Part shown: positions 41,804 to 54,151 of the stretch, piece after piece
How positions within the stretch are numbered: the first letter of the stretch is position 1
Layout of the letters: each line of letters starts with the position of its first letter
DNA from: Utricularia gibba
Lineage: Eukaryota; Streptophyta; Magnoliopsida; Lamiales; Lentibulariaceae
Assembly (NCBI GenBank): GCA_002189035.1
Contig: CM007992.1
Coordinates: 1,984,001-2,048,000, forward strand
Direction of reading: 5' to 3'
Length of the DNA stretch: 64,000 nt
Translations under genes and position numbers: made by a program
The notes under the pieces: model-generated
What the model was told of the DNA's origin: nothing
The model's database searches: none
The model's input: only the letters and a program-made list of their open reading frames with translations

Positions 41804-44800
41804 CCCCCCCCCCCCCCCGACCGATATCTCCCAACTTGAGAAAGTCTTCCATAGTCATGAGATTCATGTTCTTCCTTGCTAACTCAAACTGAACTCTGTT
41901 CAAACCTTTGGTGAGCCCATTAGCAAGCTGATTCACACTCTCAACATACTGCACTTTAATCTTCTTCTCCTTGATGTAATTCCTAATGACATGATACCTG
42001 ATTCTTATGCGTTTTGCTTTGCTGAAGTTCGTTGGATCCTTGGCAATGAATATTGCAGCTCGATTATCCATAAGCAGATGCGTAGCTTCCTTTTGTAAGA
42101 ATCCAAGTTCGTTTAACATCTACCTCAACCAAACACAATAGTTCGAAGTATGTGCTGCTGAGATATATTCTGCTTCAGCTGTTAATTGTGCTACCACCTT
42201 TTGTTTCTTCGAAAACCAGACTACAGGACTCTTATTTAAGAAGAAGAGTGCACCAGATGTACTCTTGCTATCTTCAGCCATACCATAATCACTATCTGAG
42301 TAGGCTCTAAGTTTCAACACTGGTTTTTCACCTTCATAGGATAGAACAATGCGAAATCAATAGTAGATTTTATGTACCTGAAAGCTCTTTTCACAGCTGC
42401 CATGTGAGTTGTTGATTTGTTGAGGAAGCGAGATAACACATTTACACAAAAACACAGGTCAGGCCTTGTATGCTGTAGATAAATGAGACTTCCAATCATA
42501 CTTTTGTAAGTAGTAGCATCCACATTCCTTCCCTGATTATTCTATAGAATTACCTGTTTATAATCCAAAGGGGTTTTTGAAGGATTGACATCTTTGAACC
42601 CAAACATTTCAAGAAGTTCATTACAGTACTTTTTCTGAGATATGAATGTTCCAACACCTGCCAGTTGATAAATTTCCATGCCTAGATAGTAGGACATCAT
42701 TCCAAGGCCAGTCATCTTGAATTCATTTTTGAGAAGGGCTTTGAATTCTTCAATCTTCCTTTCATCACCTGAAGTAATCATTAGATCATCCACATATAGG
42801 CTAACAAATAAACGATCATCTCTCTTTCCTTTAACGTACAGTGAGTAATCACTATATGTTTTTCTGAAACCAATACCCTGGAGAAAGTTATCTATGTGTT
42901 CATTCCATGCTCTAGGAGCTTGCTTCAACCCATAAAGAGATTTCTTTAGCTTCAATACTTTGTCTTCATGACCTGACACTTCGAAGCCCTTTGGTTGTTC
43001 AACAAAAACAACCTCCTCCAACACACCATTCAAGAACGCAGTCTTAACATCCATGTGATGCACTTTCCATCCATGAGCAGCTGAAATGGCAAGAAGTACT
43101 TTAATCGTGTCAAATCTTGCTACTGGTGCAAAAACCTCATGAAAATTTATTCCTTTGATCTGACTATATCCCTTGGCTACTAATCTAGCCTTATATTTGT
43201 TGATAGAACCATCTGCATTCATCTTGGTTTTGAATAACCACTTGAGGCCAATAGGTTTGAAACCTCTATCCTTGGGTTTATCAACTAACTCCCATGTTTC
43301 ATTTTCAAGTATAGAGTTCATTTCTTCCTTCATGGCCTCTCTCCATTTCGGATTTTGTACAGCCACTTCAAATGATGTCGGATCTCCTGTCAATAATCCA
43401 GCCAAAATATCAGCTACAGCATCTTGGACATCATCATTCAACTTGGAGAAACTTATTGTAGGAGCCTTGTTTCTTTTGCTTCGTCTAATGTCAGTAACAT
43501 GACTATCTTCATTATCTATTGAATCTCTGATGTTTTTGCGTTTCCTCCTTTGACAATCACGATCAGATGGGTAATAATCTTCATCATCAGTATCAGGTTC
43601 CTCTCCATCAGATTCATCTGTTGATGAGTCTTCTGCATTCGTGCCTTGCTCCTCTTCTGGATTTCGAAATTCCCATCTGAATGTAGATCATTGGCCTTCT
43701 CCTCCTCTGGAGCTGGAAAATTCTCATCTGAATGCTGATCATTTACTTGATTTGAATCTTCATGAACGAGTTCTGAAGTTTCTTGGTTTGTTGAATTCCT
43801 GGAAGAGAAGTTTTGAGACATGTGTGTCCAGAGGTCTCCTTTCCCATGGGTGCTATGCCTTCCATCACTTTTATGAGCTTCTACATCATTCAGAGAAATG
43901 CAATCATCAATTAAAGTATACCTTGCACCTTCATCAAAAGTGACATCATGGCTGAAAATAAATTTCTTATGTTGAGGTAAATAAACTTTATATCCCTTGG
44001 TAGTGTTGCTATAACCAACAAATACACCAGATGCAGATTTCTTATCAAGTTTTCCTCGTTTTTGGTCTGGTACATGAGTAAAACACAGACTACCAAAGAT
44101 TCTGAGATGATCAACCTTTTTAATATAACCATGCCATTTTTCATGCGCGGTTTTTCCACTAATCGCCCTTGAGGGAAGCAAGTTCAATAGATATACAGAT
44201 GTAGATACCGCTTCAGCCCAGAAATTTACAGGAAGATCTTTCTCAAACAATAGACATCTTGACATATCAAGGATTGTTCTGTTTCTCCTTTCACATACAC
44301 CATTCTGTTGTGGAGAATATGGTACGGTGAATTGATGCATGATTCCCTCATTTTCACAGAACATTCTCATGCTATTATTGTAGAATTCGCCTCCATTGTC
44401 TGATCTAATCATCTTCAAAGAGCATCCACTCTGATTCTCAATCATCACTTTGAATTTTCGAAAGATATGATGAACTTCTGACTTGCTTTTAAGAAAGTAA
44501 ACCCAACAATAACGTGAATAATCATCAATGAATGTAACAAAATATCTACTCCCCCCTAATGAACATTCCTTAAATGGTCCACAAACATCTGTATGCACAA
44601 GCTCTAATTTCTCCTTTGCTACTGAATCACTGGAATAAAACGGCTTTCTACATTGCTTACCTTGATGGCACACTTCACATATGGCATTAGCAAACTTGAT
44701 GTCTTTCAATTCCAGTACTTCCTTATTCTTCTGCAATATTTTCAAATTGTTGAAGCTATAGTGCCCAAAACGTTTGTGCCAAAGGCTGCTTTGATCCTGA

Positions 44801-46340
44801 AGTGAGAAAATACAACTTTTATGATCACTGACCATGATTTGGTAGAGGTTGTAGGTGGTCAACACAGCATGGAATTCAATCTTCGTTTTTGGATCAGCAA
44901 CCTTAACTTTAGTGGTTATACCACCAGCATCCTTCATCAGCTCAATGTCAAAACCTTGCCTGCTCAATTGGCCAAAGCTCAACAGGTTCTGTTTGAGGTT
45001 TGGTGAATAATAAACATCATCAACTTGAACAATTCCTTCTTTTAGCAAGAGTAAAATGCTTCCTTTGCCCACAGTGCCAATATTTTCACCAGTGCACGTG
45101 CTTACCTCCTTCCCAATCCTTTCAAGCTTGAGAAATGACCTTGTATCACAACATACATGATAGGAGGCACCAGAGTCCAAGTACCAATCTTTAGCATCTG
45201 AGGCTACTGTCATTAGAGCACACTCATACTCAAAAGGATTTTCAAAAGATATTTCTGGCTCATCTTCAAAGTAGGTAAAGGATGCATGTGATTTCTCTTC
45301 CCTGGAAGTAGTCTTCTTGTTATGTTCAACTTTTATTGGATTGGACATTCCACATACCTTATCAAGATGGCCTCTTTGATTGCATTTCGTGCACAAAGCA
45401 TCAGGCTTCCACCAACAAAACTCACTCCTGTGATTCTGTTTGTTGCAATGCTTGCAAGCATTTGTGCTTAAAGTCCAACAATCTTCACTCTTATGGTTGG
45501 ATTTGTCACAATGCCTGCACTTCTGATTGCCCATCGTTGATGTTTGGATTGACGTTGGTGATTGTTTGATGGCTGTTGACTTGACATCTTTGACATTGTT
45601 AATTGCACCTGAGGTTACATTCATATTCTGCATTTTGGTGAGGAGAGCAGCTTCACCATAAGTTTTCTCAACTTCATAACCATCTCTTAGTTCCAATCTC
45701 TTTTCTGTAGATTGCAACTCAATCATGAACTCTCTAAATGTTGGCTCTGGTGTAACAGGATATTCAGGATACAGCTGATGGAGCTTTCCTTCAATAATGT
45801 CAAAGATTTTTCTTTCTGTCTCAAATGCACATAACTTTGGCTCGAATCTTGCAGGTAGGCTCATGATTGCCTTGCTAATCACCTTTTGATCCTCAAGTTT
45901 TTCCCCCAATCCTCGAATCTCCTTCACAAGCTTCGCAGTACGTTCATAATAGACTTGTATGGTTTCATTGTCTAACATTTTGTTCCTCTCAAAGTCCTCC
46001 AGCTTGTTTTTGCATAATATCTCTCTGAGTTTGGCATCGCCTTCATAATGGGATTTGAGAGTATTCCATATTTCTTTTGCTGATTGACACTCTGCAATAT
46101 CATCAAATAGATGTTCAGAGATGGCTTGATACAAGGCATCCATTGCTTCATCTTTTCTCTGTTGAAGATTCTCAGCTTCCTCTGTTCTGATGTGGATTTG
46201 CTTGTTATTGTAATAGCCGGAATCTCCCTTTCAACAACATCCCAAATCTTTCTGACCCGAAGGTAGCTGCGCATCTTTTTGACCCAGCTTCCATACTCTG
46301 AACCATCAAATATTGGAGGTCCTCTACCAGATGCCATCAT
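41804..46340 (-). pseudogene. Co8 gag-pol, multiply broken
   Basis: Gag start at 46340, with the same 4-bp loss as Co6. Main frame 46143 to about 43660 (three zinc knuckles, protease, integrase all recognisable), broken by a 1-bp loss in the acidic linker. RT is open 43441-42542 with YVDDLMITSG, ending at TAG after KQVIL. RNase H is split: frame loss near 42340, and TAG for glutamine after WLR at 42117-42119. Lesions in the last third are B-lineage lesions shared with Co9. Confidence 0.92.
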
Positions 46341-46458
46341 AGCCACCGCTTGACAAGCTTTGGGTTGATACTTGGTAGTCCACCAGGTAAAAAACGCTGA
46401 ACGGTATATAAAATACTGAAACGAACACAGGTTTGAGAACCTTACTGCTCTGATACCA

Positions 46459-46781
46459 TGTTATTGCAAGAAAAATAGAGTCTTGGGAAGTAACAAAAAG
46501 GTAATGCTTATGAGATCACCTTAGATGAAAAACGACTCATGAACAATAATAATGACCGAAAACCTAATGACACGCATTCCTAGTAGGGTTTATATATACC
46601 CAATACCTAGGTTACCCAACAGTGGGCCACAATCATTGAAAACACACAAAAAGCCCAACAACTCAAATCCAACACTTCCATGCTCGAACCCAATACCTTT
46701 TTTATCTGAAATATGACATTATGACACATGTTTAGTTCTTCCAATCACCTTCAAGGTTTGGATTGAGGCTGATCTCCAACA
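46459..46781 (-). repeat. 5' LTR of Co8 (323 bp)
   Basis: Copy of the Co6 5' LTR, with the same upstream gypsy flank; primer site TGGTATCAGAGC at 46458-46447 (minus). Confidence 0.95.
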
Positions 46782-48477
46782 AAAGCATGCAATTAGTTAC
46801 CTCAGTTTGCCCATCGGTTTGAGGGTGTCATGTTGTTGAGTATAACAGTTTAGTGCCAAGTTTACTCCAAGGAACTCTCCAAAAGTGACTGAGAAACCTT
46901 GCATCTCAGTTTTATGGCAGGGAATAAAGTGTGCCATCTTTGAAAACCTGTCCACATCAACAAAAATTGAATCTCTACCCCTTTGTTTACGAGGTAAGCC
47001 TAAAACAAAGTCCATAGAAATGTCCACCCATGGTTGAGAAGGAGTAGGGAGTGGAGTATACAAACCATTAGGGGCAGTGGTTGATTTAGCCTTCCTACAA
47101 GAGATACATCTAGAACAAATTCTTTCAACATCCCTTCTCATGTGTGGCCAAAAGAAATGTTGGGTGAGAGTATCAAGAGTCTTTTTAACACAAAAATGTC
47201 CCATTAGTCCCCCACCATGAGTTTATCTAAGAATCAAATCACGTATGGAGCAAGAAGGAATGCACAGCCTATCTTTCCTATAAAGAAAACCATCTTTCCT
47301 GGAGAATAGTCCAGATGGAGCAAGTTCACATGCCTTATAAATATCCCCAAAATCGTGATCATAAACATATAAGTCAATGATGGTAGCAAATCCAAGAAAA
47401 TTCTTGCATCAAGATTAGCTAAAAGAGTGTACTTTCGAGATAAAGCATCACCAACCACATTCTCCTTACCTTTCTTGTATTTGATCACATATGGGAATGT
47501 GTCAATGAATTCCACCCACTTAGCATGTCTTCTATTCAGCTTTCCTTGAGCCTTCAAATGTTTGAGAGACTCATGATTAGTGTGTATCACGAACTCCTTG
47601 TATCAGCTTTCCTTGAGCCTTTGTCATATGTTCGATAGTTGAGGGTGGCACCATGAAGCTTCTCACTAAAATAAGCAAGTGGACGTCCTTTTTGCATCAA
47701 CACAGCACCAATGCCTAAACCTGATGCATCACATTCAATTTCAAAAGTATGAGAAAAATTTGGAAGTGTTAAGAGAGGTGTTGAGCAAAGCTTATTCTTG
47801 AGTTGTTTGAAAGCATGTTCCTGCTCATCTCCCCAATGAAATGCATGATTTTTCTTGATCAACTGTGTGAGGGGTGCTGCTATAGACCTGAAGTCCCTAA
47901 CAAACCGTCTATAGAAACTTGCTAAGCCATGAAAACTCTTAACTTCACCCACTGATGTAGGTGTTGGCTATTTTTTGATTGCTCTTACTTTCTCTTCATC
48001 CACAGCTACTCCTGCATCACTTACAACATATCCAAGAAAAGAGACACTATTTGTGCAAAAGACACACTTTCTAATATTAGCAAACAACTTCTCTTTTCTA
48101 AGAGTATCTAACACATCTTTCAAATGCCCTACATGTTCCTCAATACTTTTACTATAAATCAGAATATTATCAAAATAAACAACAACAAATCTACCTATAA
48201 GAGGCCTAAGAACGTGATTCATCAATCTCATAAAGGTGGTAGGAGCATTGGTTAACCCAAAAGGCATAACAACCCACTCATACAAACCAAACTTAGTTTT
48301 AAAAGCAGTTTTCCACTCATCACCTTCCTTCATTCTAATCTGATGATATCCATTTCTCAAATCAATCTTACTAAAAACACAAGCACCATGCAATTCATCA
48401 AGCATATCTTCAAGTCTAGGGATAGGATGTCTATACTTGATTGTGATGTTGTTGATGGCGCGACAATCAGTGCACAT
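46782..48477 (-). pseudogene. Gy3 (copy 2): gypsy RT-RNase H-INT fragment
   Basis: Duplicate of 39979-41674 with the same stops, the same YFDN change and the same ends. I see no differences between the copies. Confidence 0.92.
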
Positions 48478-50500
48478 TTACATACTCGAACACAACATTT
48501 ACATACTTGAATCCAACACCTTTTCTTTATCTAAAACATGACATTATGACACAAGATTAATACTTCCAATCACCTTCAACCTTTGGATTGAGTCTGATCT
48601 CCAACACCCCCCCCCCCCCCCCCCCGACCGATATCTCCCAACTTGAGAAAGTCTTCCATAGTCATGAGATTCATGTTCTTCCTTGCTAACTCAAACTGAA
48701 CTCTGTTCAAACCTTTGGTGAGCCCATTAGCAAGCTGATTCACACTCTCAACATACTGCACTTTAATCTTCTTCTCCTTGATGTAATTCCTAATGACATG
48801 ATACCTGATTCTTATGCGTTTTGCTTTGCTGAAGTTCGTTGGATCCTTGGCAATGAATATTGCAGCTCGATTATCCATAAGCAGATGCGTAGCTTCCTTT
48901 TGTAAGAATCCAAGTTCGTTTAACATCTACCTCAACCAAACACAATAGTTCGAAGTATGTGCTGCTGAGATATATTCTGCTTCAGCTGTTAATTGTGCTA
49001 CCACCTTTTGTTTCTTCGAAAACCAGACTACAGGACTCTTATTTAAGAAGAAGAGTGCACCAGATGTACTCTTGCTATCTTCAGCCATACCATAATCACT
49101 ATCTGAGTAGGCTCTAAGTTTCAACACTGGTTTTTCACCTTCATAGGGATAGAACAATGCGAAATCAATAGTAGATTTTATGTACCTGAAAGCTCTTTTC
49201 ACAGCTGCCATGTGAGTTGTTGATTTGTTGAGGAAGCGAGATAACACATTTACACAAAAACACAGGTCAGGCCTTGTATGCTGTAGATAAATGAGACTTC
49301 CAATCATACTTCTGTAAGTAGTAGCATCCACATTCCTTCCCTGATTATTCTATAGAATTACCTGTTTATAATCCAAAGGGGTTTTTGAAGGATTGACATC
49401 TTTGAACCCAAACATTTCAAGAAGTTCATTACAGTACTTTTTCTGAGATATGAATGTTCCAACACCTGCCAGTTGATAAATTTCCATGCCTAGATAGTAG
49501 GACATCATTCCAAGGCCAGTCATCTTGAATTCATTTTTGAGAAGGGCTTTGAATTCTTCAATCTTCCTTTCATCACCTGAAGTAATCATTAGATCATCCA
49601 CATATAGGCTAACAAATAAACGATCATCTCTCTTTCCTTTAACGTACAGTGAGTAATCACTATATGTTTTTCTGAAACCAATACCCTGGAGAAAGTTATC
49701 TATGTGTTCATTCCATGCTCTAGGAGCTTGCTTCAACCCATAAAGAGATTTCTTTAGCTTCAATACTTTGTCTTCATGACCTGACACTTCGAAGCCCTTT
49801 GGTTGTTCAACAAAAACAACCTCCTCCAACACACCATTCAAGAACGCAGTCTTAACATCCATGTGATGCACTTTCCATCCATGAGCAGCTGAAATGGCAA
49901 GAAGTACTTTAATCGTGTCAAATCTTGCTACTGGTGCAAAAACCTCATGAAAATTTATTCCTTTGATCTGACTAAATCCCTTGGCTACTAATCTAGTCTT
50001 ATATTTGTTGATAGAACCATCTGCATTCATCTTGGTTTTGAATAACTACTTGAGGCCAATAGGTTTGAAACCCCTATCCTTGGGTTTCTCAACTAACTCT
50101 CATGTTTCATTTTCAAGTATACAATTCATTTCTTCCTTCATGTCCTCTCTCCATTTCGAATTTTGTACAGCCACTTCAAATGATGTTGGATCTCCTGTCA
50201 ATAATCCAGCCAAAATATCAGCTACAGCATCCTGGACATCATCATTGAACTTGGAGAAACTTATTGTAGGAGCCTTGTTTCTTTTGCTTCTTCTAATGTC
50301 AGTAACATGACTATCTTCATTATCCATTGAATCTCTGATGTTTTTGTGTTTCCTTCCTTGCCAATCACGATCAGATGGGTAATAATCTTCATTATCAGTA
50401 TTAGGTTCCTCTCCATCAGATTCGTCTGTTTATGAGTCTTCTGCATTCGTGCCTTGCTCCTCTTCTGGGATTTCCAAATTCCTAGCAGAATGGTTTACTG
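48478..50500 (-). mobile_element. Co9: 3' part of a B-lineage Copia element
   Basis: Truncated 3' LTR (48606-48478), polypurine tract grown to 19 G, RNase H and RT up to the acidic linker. There the plus-strand LTR of Co10 begins at 50501. Integrase, protease and gag are missing. Confidence 0.9.
48607..50500 (-). pseudogene. Co9 RT-RNase H remnant
   Basis: Linker (RRSKRNKAPTISFSKFNDD) in 50327-50100 ends at TGA for tryptophan in the ENETW motif. A TAG replaces the tryptophan of LKWLF near 50048. RT 50030-49350 carries YVDDLMITSG and ends at TAG after KQVIL. RNase H 49331-48927 is open to a TAG, then 48926-48576 (MDNRAAIF, LANGLTKG). The three RT-region stops are also present in Co10 on the other strand. 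Confidence 0.92.
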
Positions 50501-50826
50501 TGTTGGAGATCAGCCTCAATCCAAAGGTTGAAGGTGATTGGAAGCATTAATATTGTGTCATAATGTCATGTTTTAGATAAAAAAAAAGTGTTGGATTCGA
50601 GTATGGAACTGTTGGATTCGAGTTGATGGGCTTTTTGTGTGTTTTCAATGATTGTTGCCCACTGTTGCGTAACCTAGGTATTGAGTATATATAAATCCTA
50701 CTAGGAATGCGTGTCAACTAGGTTTTAATTGATTCTTATTGTTCATGAGTCGTTTTTCATTCAAGGTGATCTCATAAGCATTACTTTTTTGTTAATTCCC
50801 AAGACTCTATCTTTCTTGCATCCACA
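50501..50826 (+). repeat. 5' LTR of Co10 (326 bp, B type)
   Basis: TGTTGGAGATCAG to TTGCATCCACA. Primer site TGGTATCAGAGC follows at 50827-50838. Confidence 0.93.
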
Positions 50827-50838
50827 TGGTATCAGAGC

Positions 50839-53541
50839 AGTAAGGTCTTCAAAGCTGTGATCATTTCAGTATTTTATTGACCGTTCAGCGTTGTTTACTT
50901 AGTGGATTACCAAGTATCAATCCAAAGCTTTTGAAACGGTGGTTCTGAGTATGGAAGTTGGGTCAAAAAGATGCGTAGCTACCTTCGGGTCAGAAAGATT
51001 TGGGATGTTGTCGAAAGGGAGATTCTGACTATTATAATAACAAGCAAATCCACATCAGAACAGCAAGAGGAAGTTGAGTATCTTCAACAGAGAAAAGATG
51101 AAGCAATGGATGCCTTGTATCAAGCCATTTCTGAACATCTGTTTGATGATATTGCAGAGTGTCAATCAGCGAAAGAAATATGGGATACTCTCAAATCCTA
51201 TTATGAAGGTGATGCCAAACTCAGAGAGATATTATGCAAAAACAAGTTGGAGGACTTTGAGAGGAACCAATTGTTAGACAATGAAACCATACAAGTATAT
51301 TATGAACGTACTGCGAAGATTGTGAAGGAGATTCGAGGATTGGGGGAGAAACTTGAGGATCAAAAGGTGATTAGCAAGGCAATCATGAGACTACCTGCAA
51401 GATTCGAGCCAAAGTTATGTTTACTTGATACAGAAAGAAAAATCCTTGACATTATTGAAGAAAGCTCTATCAGTTTTATCCTGAATATCCTGTTTCAACA
51501 GAGCCAACATTTAGAGAGTTCATGATTGAGTTGCAATATACAGAAAAGAGATTGGAACTAAGAGATTGTTATGAAGTTGAGAAAACTTATGGTGAAGCTG
51601 CTCTCCTCACCAAAATGCAGAATGTGAAAATAAACTCAGGCACAATTAACAATGTCAAGGATGTCAAGTCAACAACCATCAAACAATCAAGAAACGTCAA
51701 TCTCAACATCAACGATGGGTAATCAGAAGTGCAGGCATTGTGATAAATCCAACCACAAGAGTAAAGATTGTTGGACTTTAAACACAAATGCTTGCAAGCA
51801 TTGCAACAAACAGAATCATAGGAGTGAGTTTTGGTTGTGGAAGCCTGATGCTTTGAGCACGAAATGCAATCAAAGAGGCCATCTTGACAAGGTATATGGA
51901 ATGTCAAATGCAATCAAAGTTGAGCATAACAAGAAGGCTACTTTCAGGGATGAGAAATCACATGCATCCTTTATCTACTTTGAAGATGAGCCAGAAATAT
52001 CTTTTGAAGATCCTTTGAGTATGAGTGTGCTCTAATGACAGTAGGCTCAGATGCTAAAGGCTGGTACTTGGACTCTGGCGCCTCCTATCATGTATGCTGT
52101 GATACAAGGTCATTTCTTCAGCTTGAAAAGATTGGGAAGGAGGTAAGCACGTGCACTGGTGAAAATATTGGCATTGTGGGCAAAGGAAGCATTTTACTCT
52201 TACTAAAACATGGAATTGTTCAAGTTGATGATGTTTATTATTCACCAAACCTCAAACAGAACCTGTTGAGCTTTGGCCAATTGAGCAGGCAAGGTTTCGA
52301 TATTGAGCTGATGAAGGATGCTGGTGGTATAACCACTAAAGTTAAGGTTGCTGATCCAAAAACGATGATTGAATTCCATGCTGTGCTGTCTACCTACAAC
52401 CGCTACCAAATCATGGTCAGTGATCATAAAAGTTGTATTTTCTCACTTAAGGATCAAAGCAACCTTTGGCACAAACGTTTTGGGCATTATAGCTTCAGCA
52501 ATCTGAAAATATTGCAGAAGAATAAGGAAGTTCTGGAATTGAAAGACATCAAGTTTGTCGATTCTATATGTGAAGTGTGCCATCAAGGTAAACAATGTAG
52601 AAAGCCATTTTATTCCAGAGATTCAATATCAAAGGAGAAATTAGAACTTATGCATACAGATGTTTGTGGACCATTTAAGGAATGTTCATTGGGGGGGAGT
52701 AGATATTTTGTTACATTCATTGATGATTATTCACGTTATTGTTGGGTTTACTTCCTTAAAAGCAAGTCAGAAGTTCCACATATCTTCCGAAAATTCAAAG
52801 TGATGACTGAGAATCAGAGTGAATGCTCCTTAAAGATGATTCGATCAGACAATGGAGGTGAATTCTACAATAATAGCATGAGAATGTTCTGTGAAAATGA
52901 GGGAATCATGCATCAATTCACCGTACCATATTCTCCACAACAGAATGGTATATGTGAAAGGAGAAACACAACAATCCTTGATATGTCAAGATGCCTATTG
53001 TTTGAGAAAGGTCTTCCTGTAAATTTCTGGGCTGAAGCGCTATCTACATCTGTATATCTATTGAACATGCTTCCATCCAGGGCGATCATGAAAAATGGCA
53101 TGGTTATATTAAAAAGGTTGATCATCTCAGAATCTTTGGTAGTCTGTGTTTTACTCATGTACCAGACCAAAAACGAGGAAAACTTGATAAGAAATCTGCA
53201 TCTGGTGTATTTGTTGGTTATAGCAACACTATCAAGGGATATAAAGTTTATATACGTGACCAGAAGAAATTTATGTTCAGCCATGATGTCTCATTTGATG
53301 AACGTGCAAGGTATACTTTAATTGATGATTGCATTTCTCCGAATGATGCAGAAGCTCGTAAAAGTCGTGGAAGGCATAACACTCATGTGAAAGGAGACCT
53401 CTGGACACATATGCCTCAAAACTTCCCTTCCAGGAATTCAACAAACCAAGAAACTTCAGAACTCGTCCATAAAGATTCAAATCAAGTAAATGATTAGCAT
53501 TCATATGAGAATTTCCCACCTCTAGAGGAGGAGAAGGTCAC
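50839..53541 (+). pseudogene. Co10 gag-PR-INT remnant
   Basis: The gag start codons are deleted: about 36 bp between GGTGG and TTCTGAG are gone. Gag is open 50971-51525, loses one base near 51460, and has a +1 change near 51690 shared with Co2. Another base is lost at about 52014 in the FEDPF stretch. Protease and integrase are then open 52035-53090 (DSGASYHVC, WHKRFGHYSF, CEVCHQGKQ, DVCGPF, SDNGGEF, NGICERRN). There a 16-bp deletion, also shared with Co2, shifts the frame. The third knuckle has lost its last cysteine (KVYG for KVCG). Confidence 0.92.
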
Positions 53542-54146
53542 TGATGTGACCCTCTAATCTATAGAGATTAGCAACCCACGAACAAGAGGCGATCTTGAAA
53601 CCTAGTAAGGAACCCACCCAAGTCTACCCTCAAGAGAATCAATCTCTTGCAACCAGACTTTGAAAAGAAGGGAAATTTAGGAGCCACACTTCAGAAAGAG
53701 TTGGAATTGGAAGTGATAATCCTAAGACACCACAACCTCGAAGCTTGATAAGTCTAGAGTGTTCAAGCACTCAAAGAAGAGGAGAATCGTCACAACATAC
53801 ATGAAAATGACTAAAAGTCCTGAAATAGTGCATCTATAGAGTATTTATACTCTAAGATTGGGCTTTAACATTACATAGCCCAAACTAAATGAAATAGAAA
53901 AGTCTAACAAGCCCAATGCTCTAAGGTAAATCCATCTTCAAGTAGTTGAGCTCTTTTGATGGGATGTCTTCAAGCCCATGTTTGATTCCAATAGTATTGA
54001 GTAGACCCTTAAGTGTATCTTTAACCATCTTTGTCTTACTCCTAGTCATTGGTCCTGGTGGAATCATCTTTCTCTCTAATGTGTTCACTTGAACAAGCTC
54101 CTCATCATTCTTCAAATACACTTTATTATCTTCCTGGGGCTCATCA
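53542..54146 (-). repeat. Gy4: solo gypsy LTR (605 bp), TSD GTCAC
   Basis: TGATGTGACC to GGGGCTCATCA with GTCAC before (53537-53541) and after (54147-54151), inserted in the linker of Co10. It defines the exact ends of this LTR family. The minus strand is open from its U3 end for about 75 codons (EPQEDNKVYL, PGPMTRSKTKMVKDTLKGLL), the C-terminus of the gypsy polyprotein. Confidence 0.95.
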
Positions 54147-54151
54147 GTCAC

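Larger units (their letters stand above)
36250..43053 (-). repeat. Tandem duplication of ~6.8 kb, unit 1
   Basis: Covers Co6 from mid-RT to its 5' LTR, Gy3, and the truncated 3' end of the next Copia. The following unit (43054-49860) repeats it at an offset of 6803-6808 with only a handful of differences: a 1-bp loss near 43660, A/T in CAGCTTCC context near 46168, a 1-bp difference near 42340, and a C-run of 15 against 19. Confidence 0.93.
41675..46781 (-). mobile_element. Co8: chimeric minus-strand Copia element
   Basis: The 5' side (46781 to about 43165) is nearly identical to Co6; the 3' side (about 43047 to 41675) is nearly identical to Co9. The switch lies in RT and coincides with the joint of the tandem duplication. 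The 3' LTR is reduced to its first 129 bp. Confidence 0.92.
43054..49860 (-). repeat. Tandem duplication of ~6.8 kb, unit 2
   Basis: Repeats 36250-43053. Beyond about 49968 the sequence departs from unit 1 (ACTAAATCCC where Co6 and Co8 have ACTATATCCC) and continues as Co9 proper. Confidence 0.93.
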
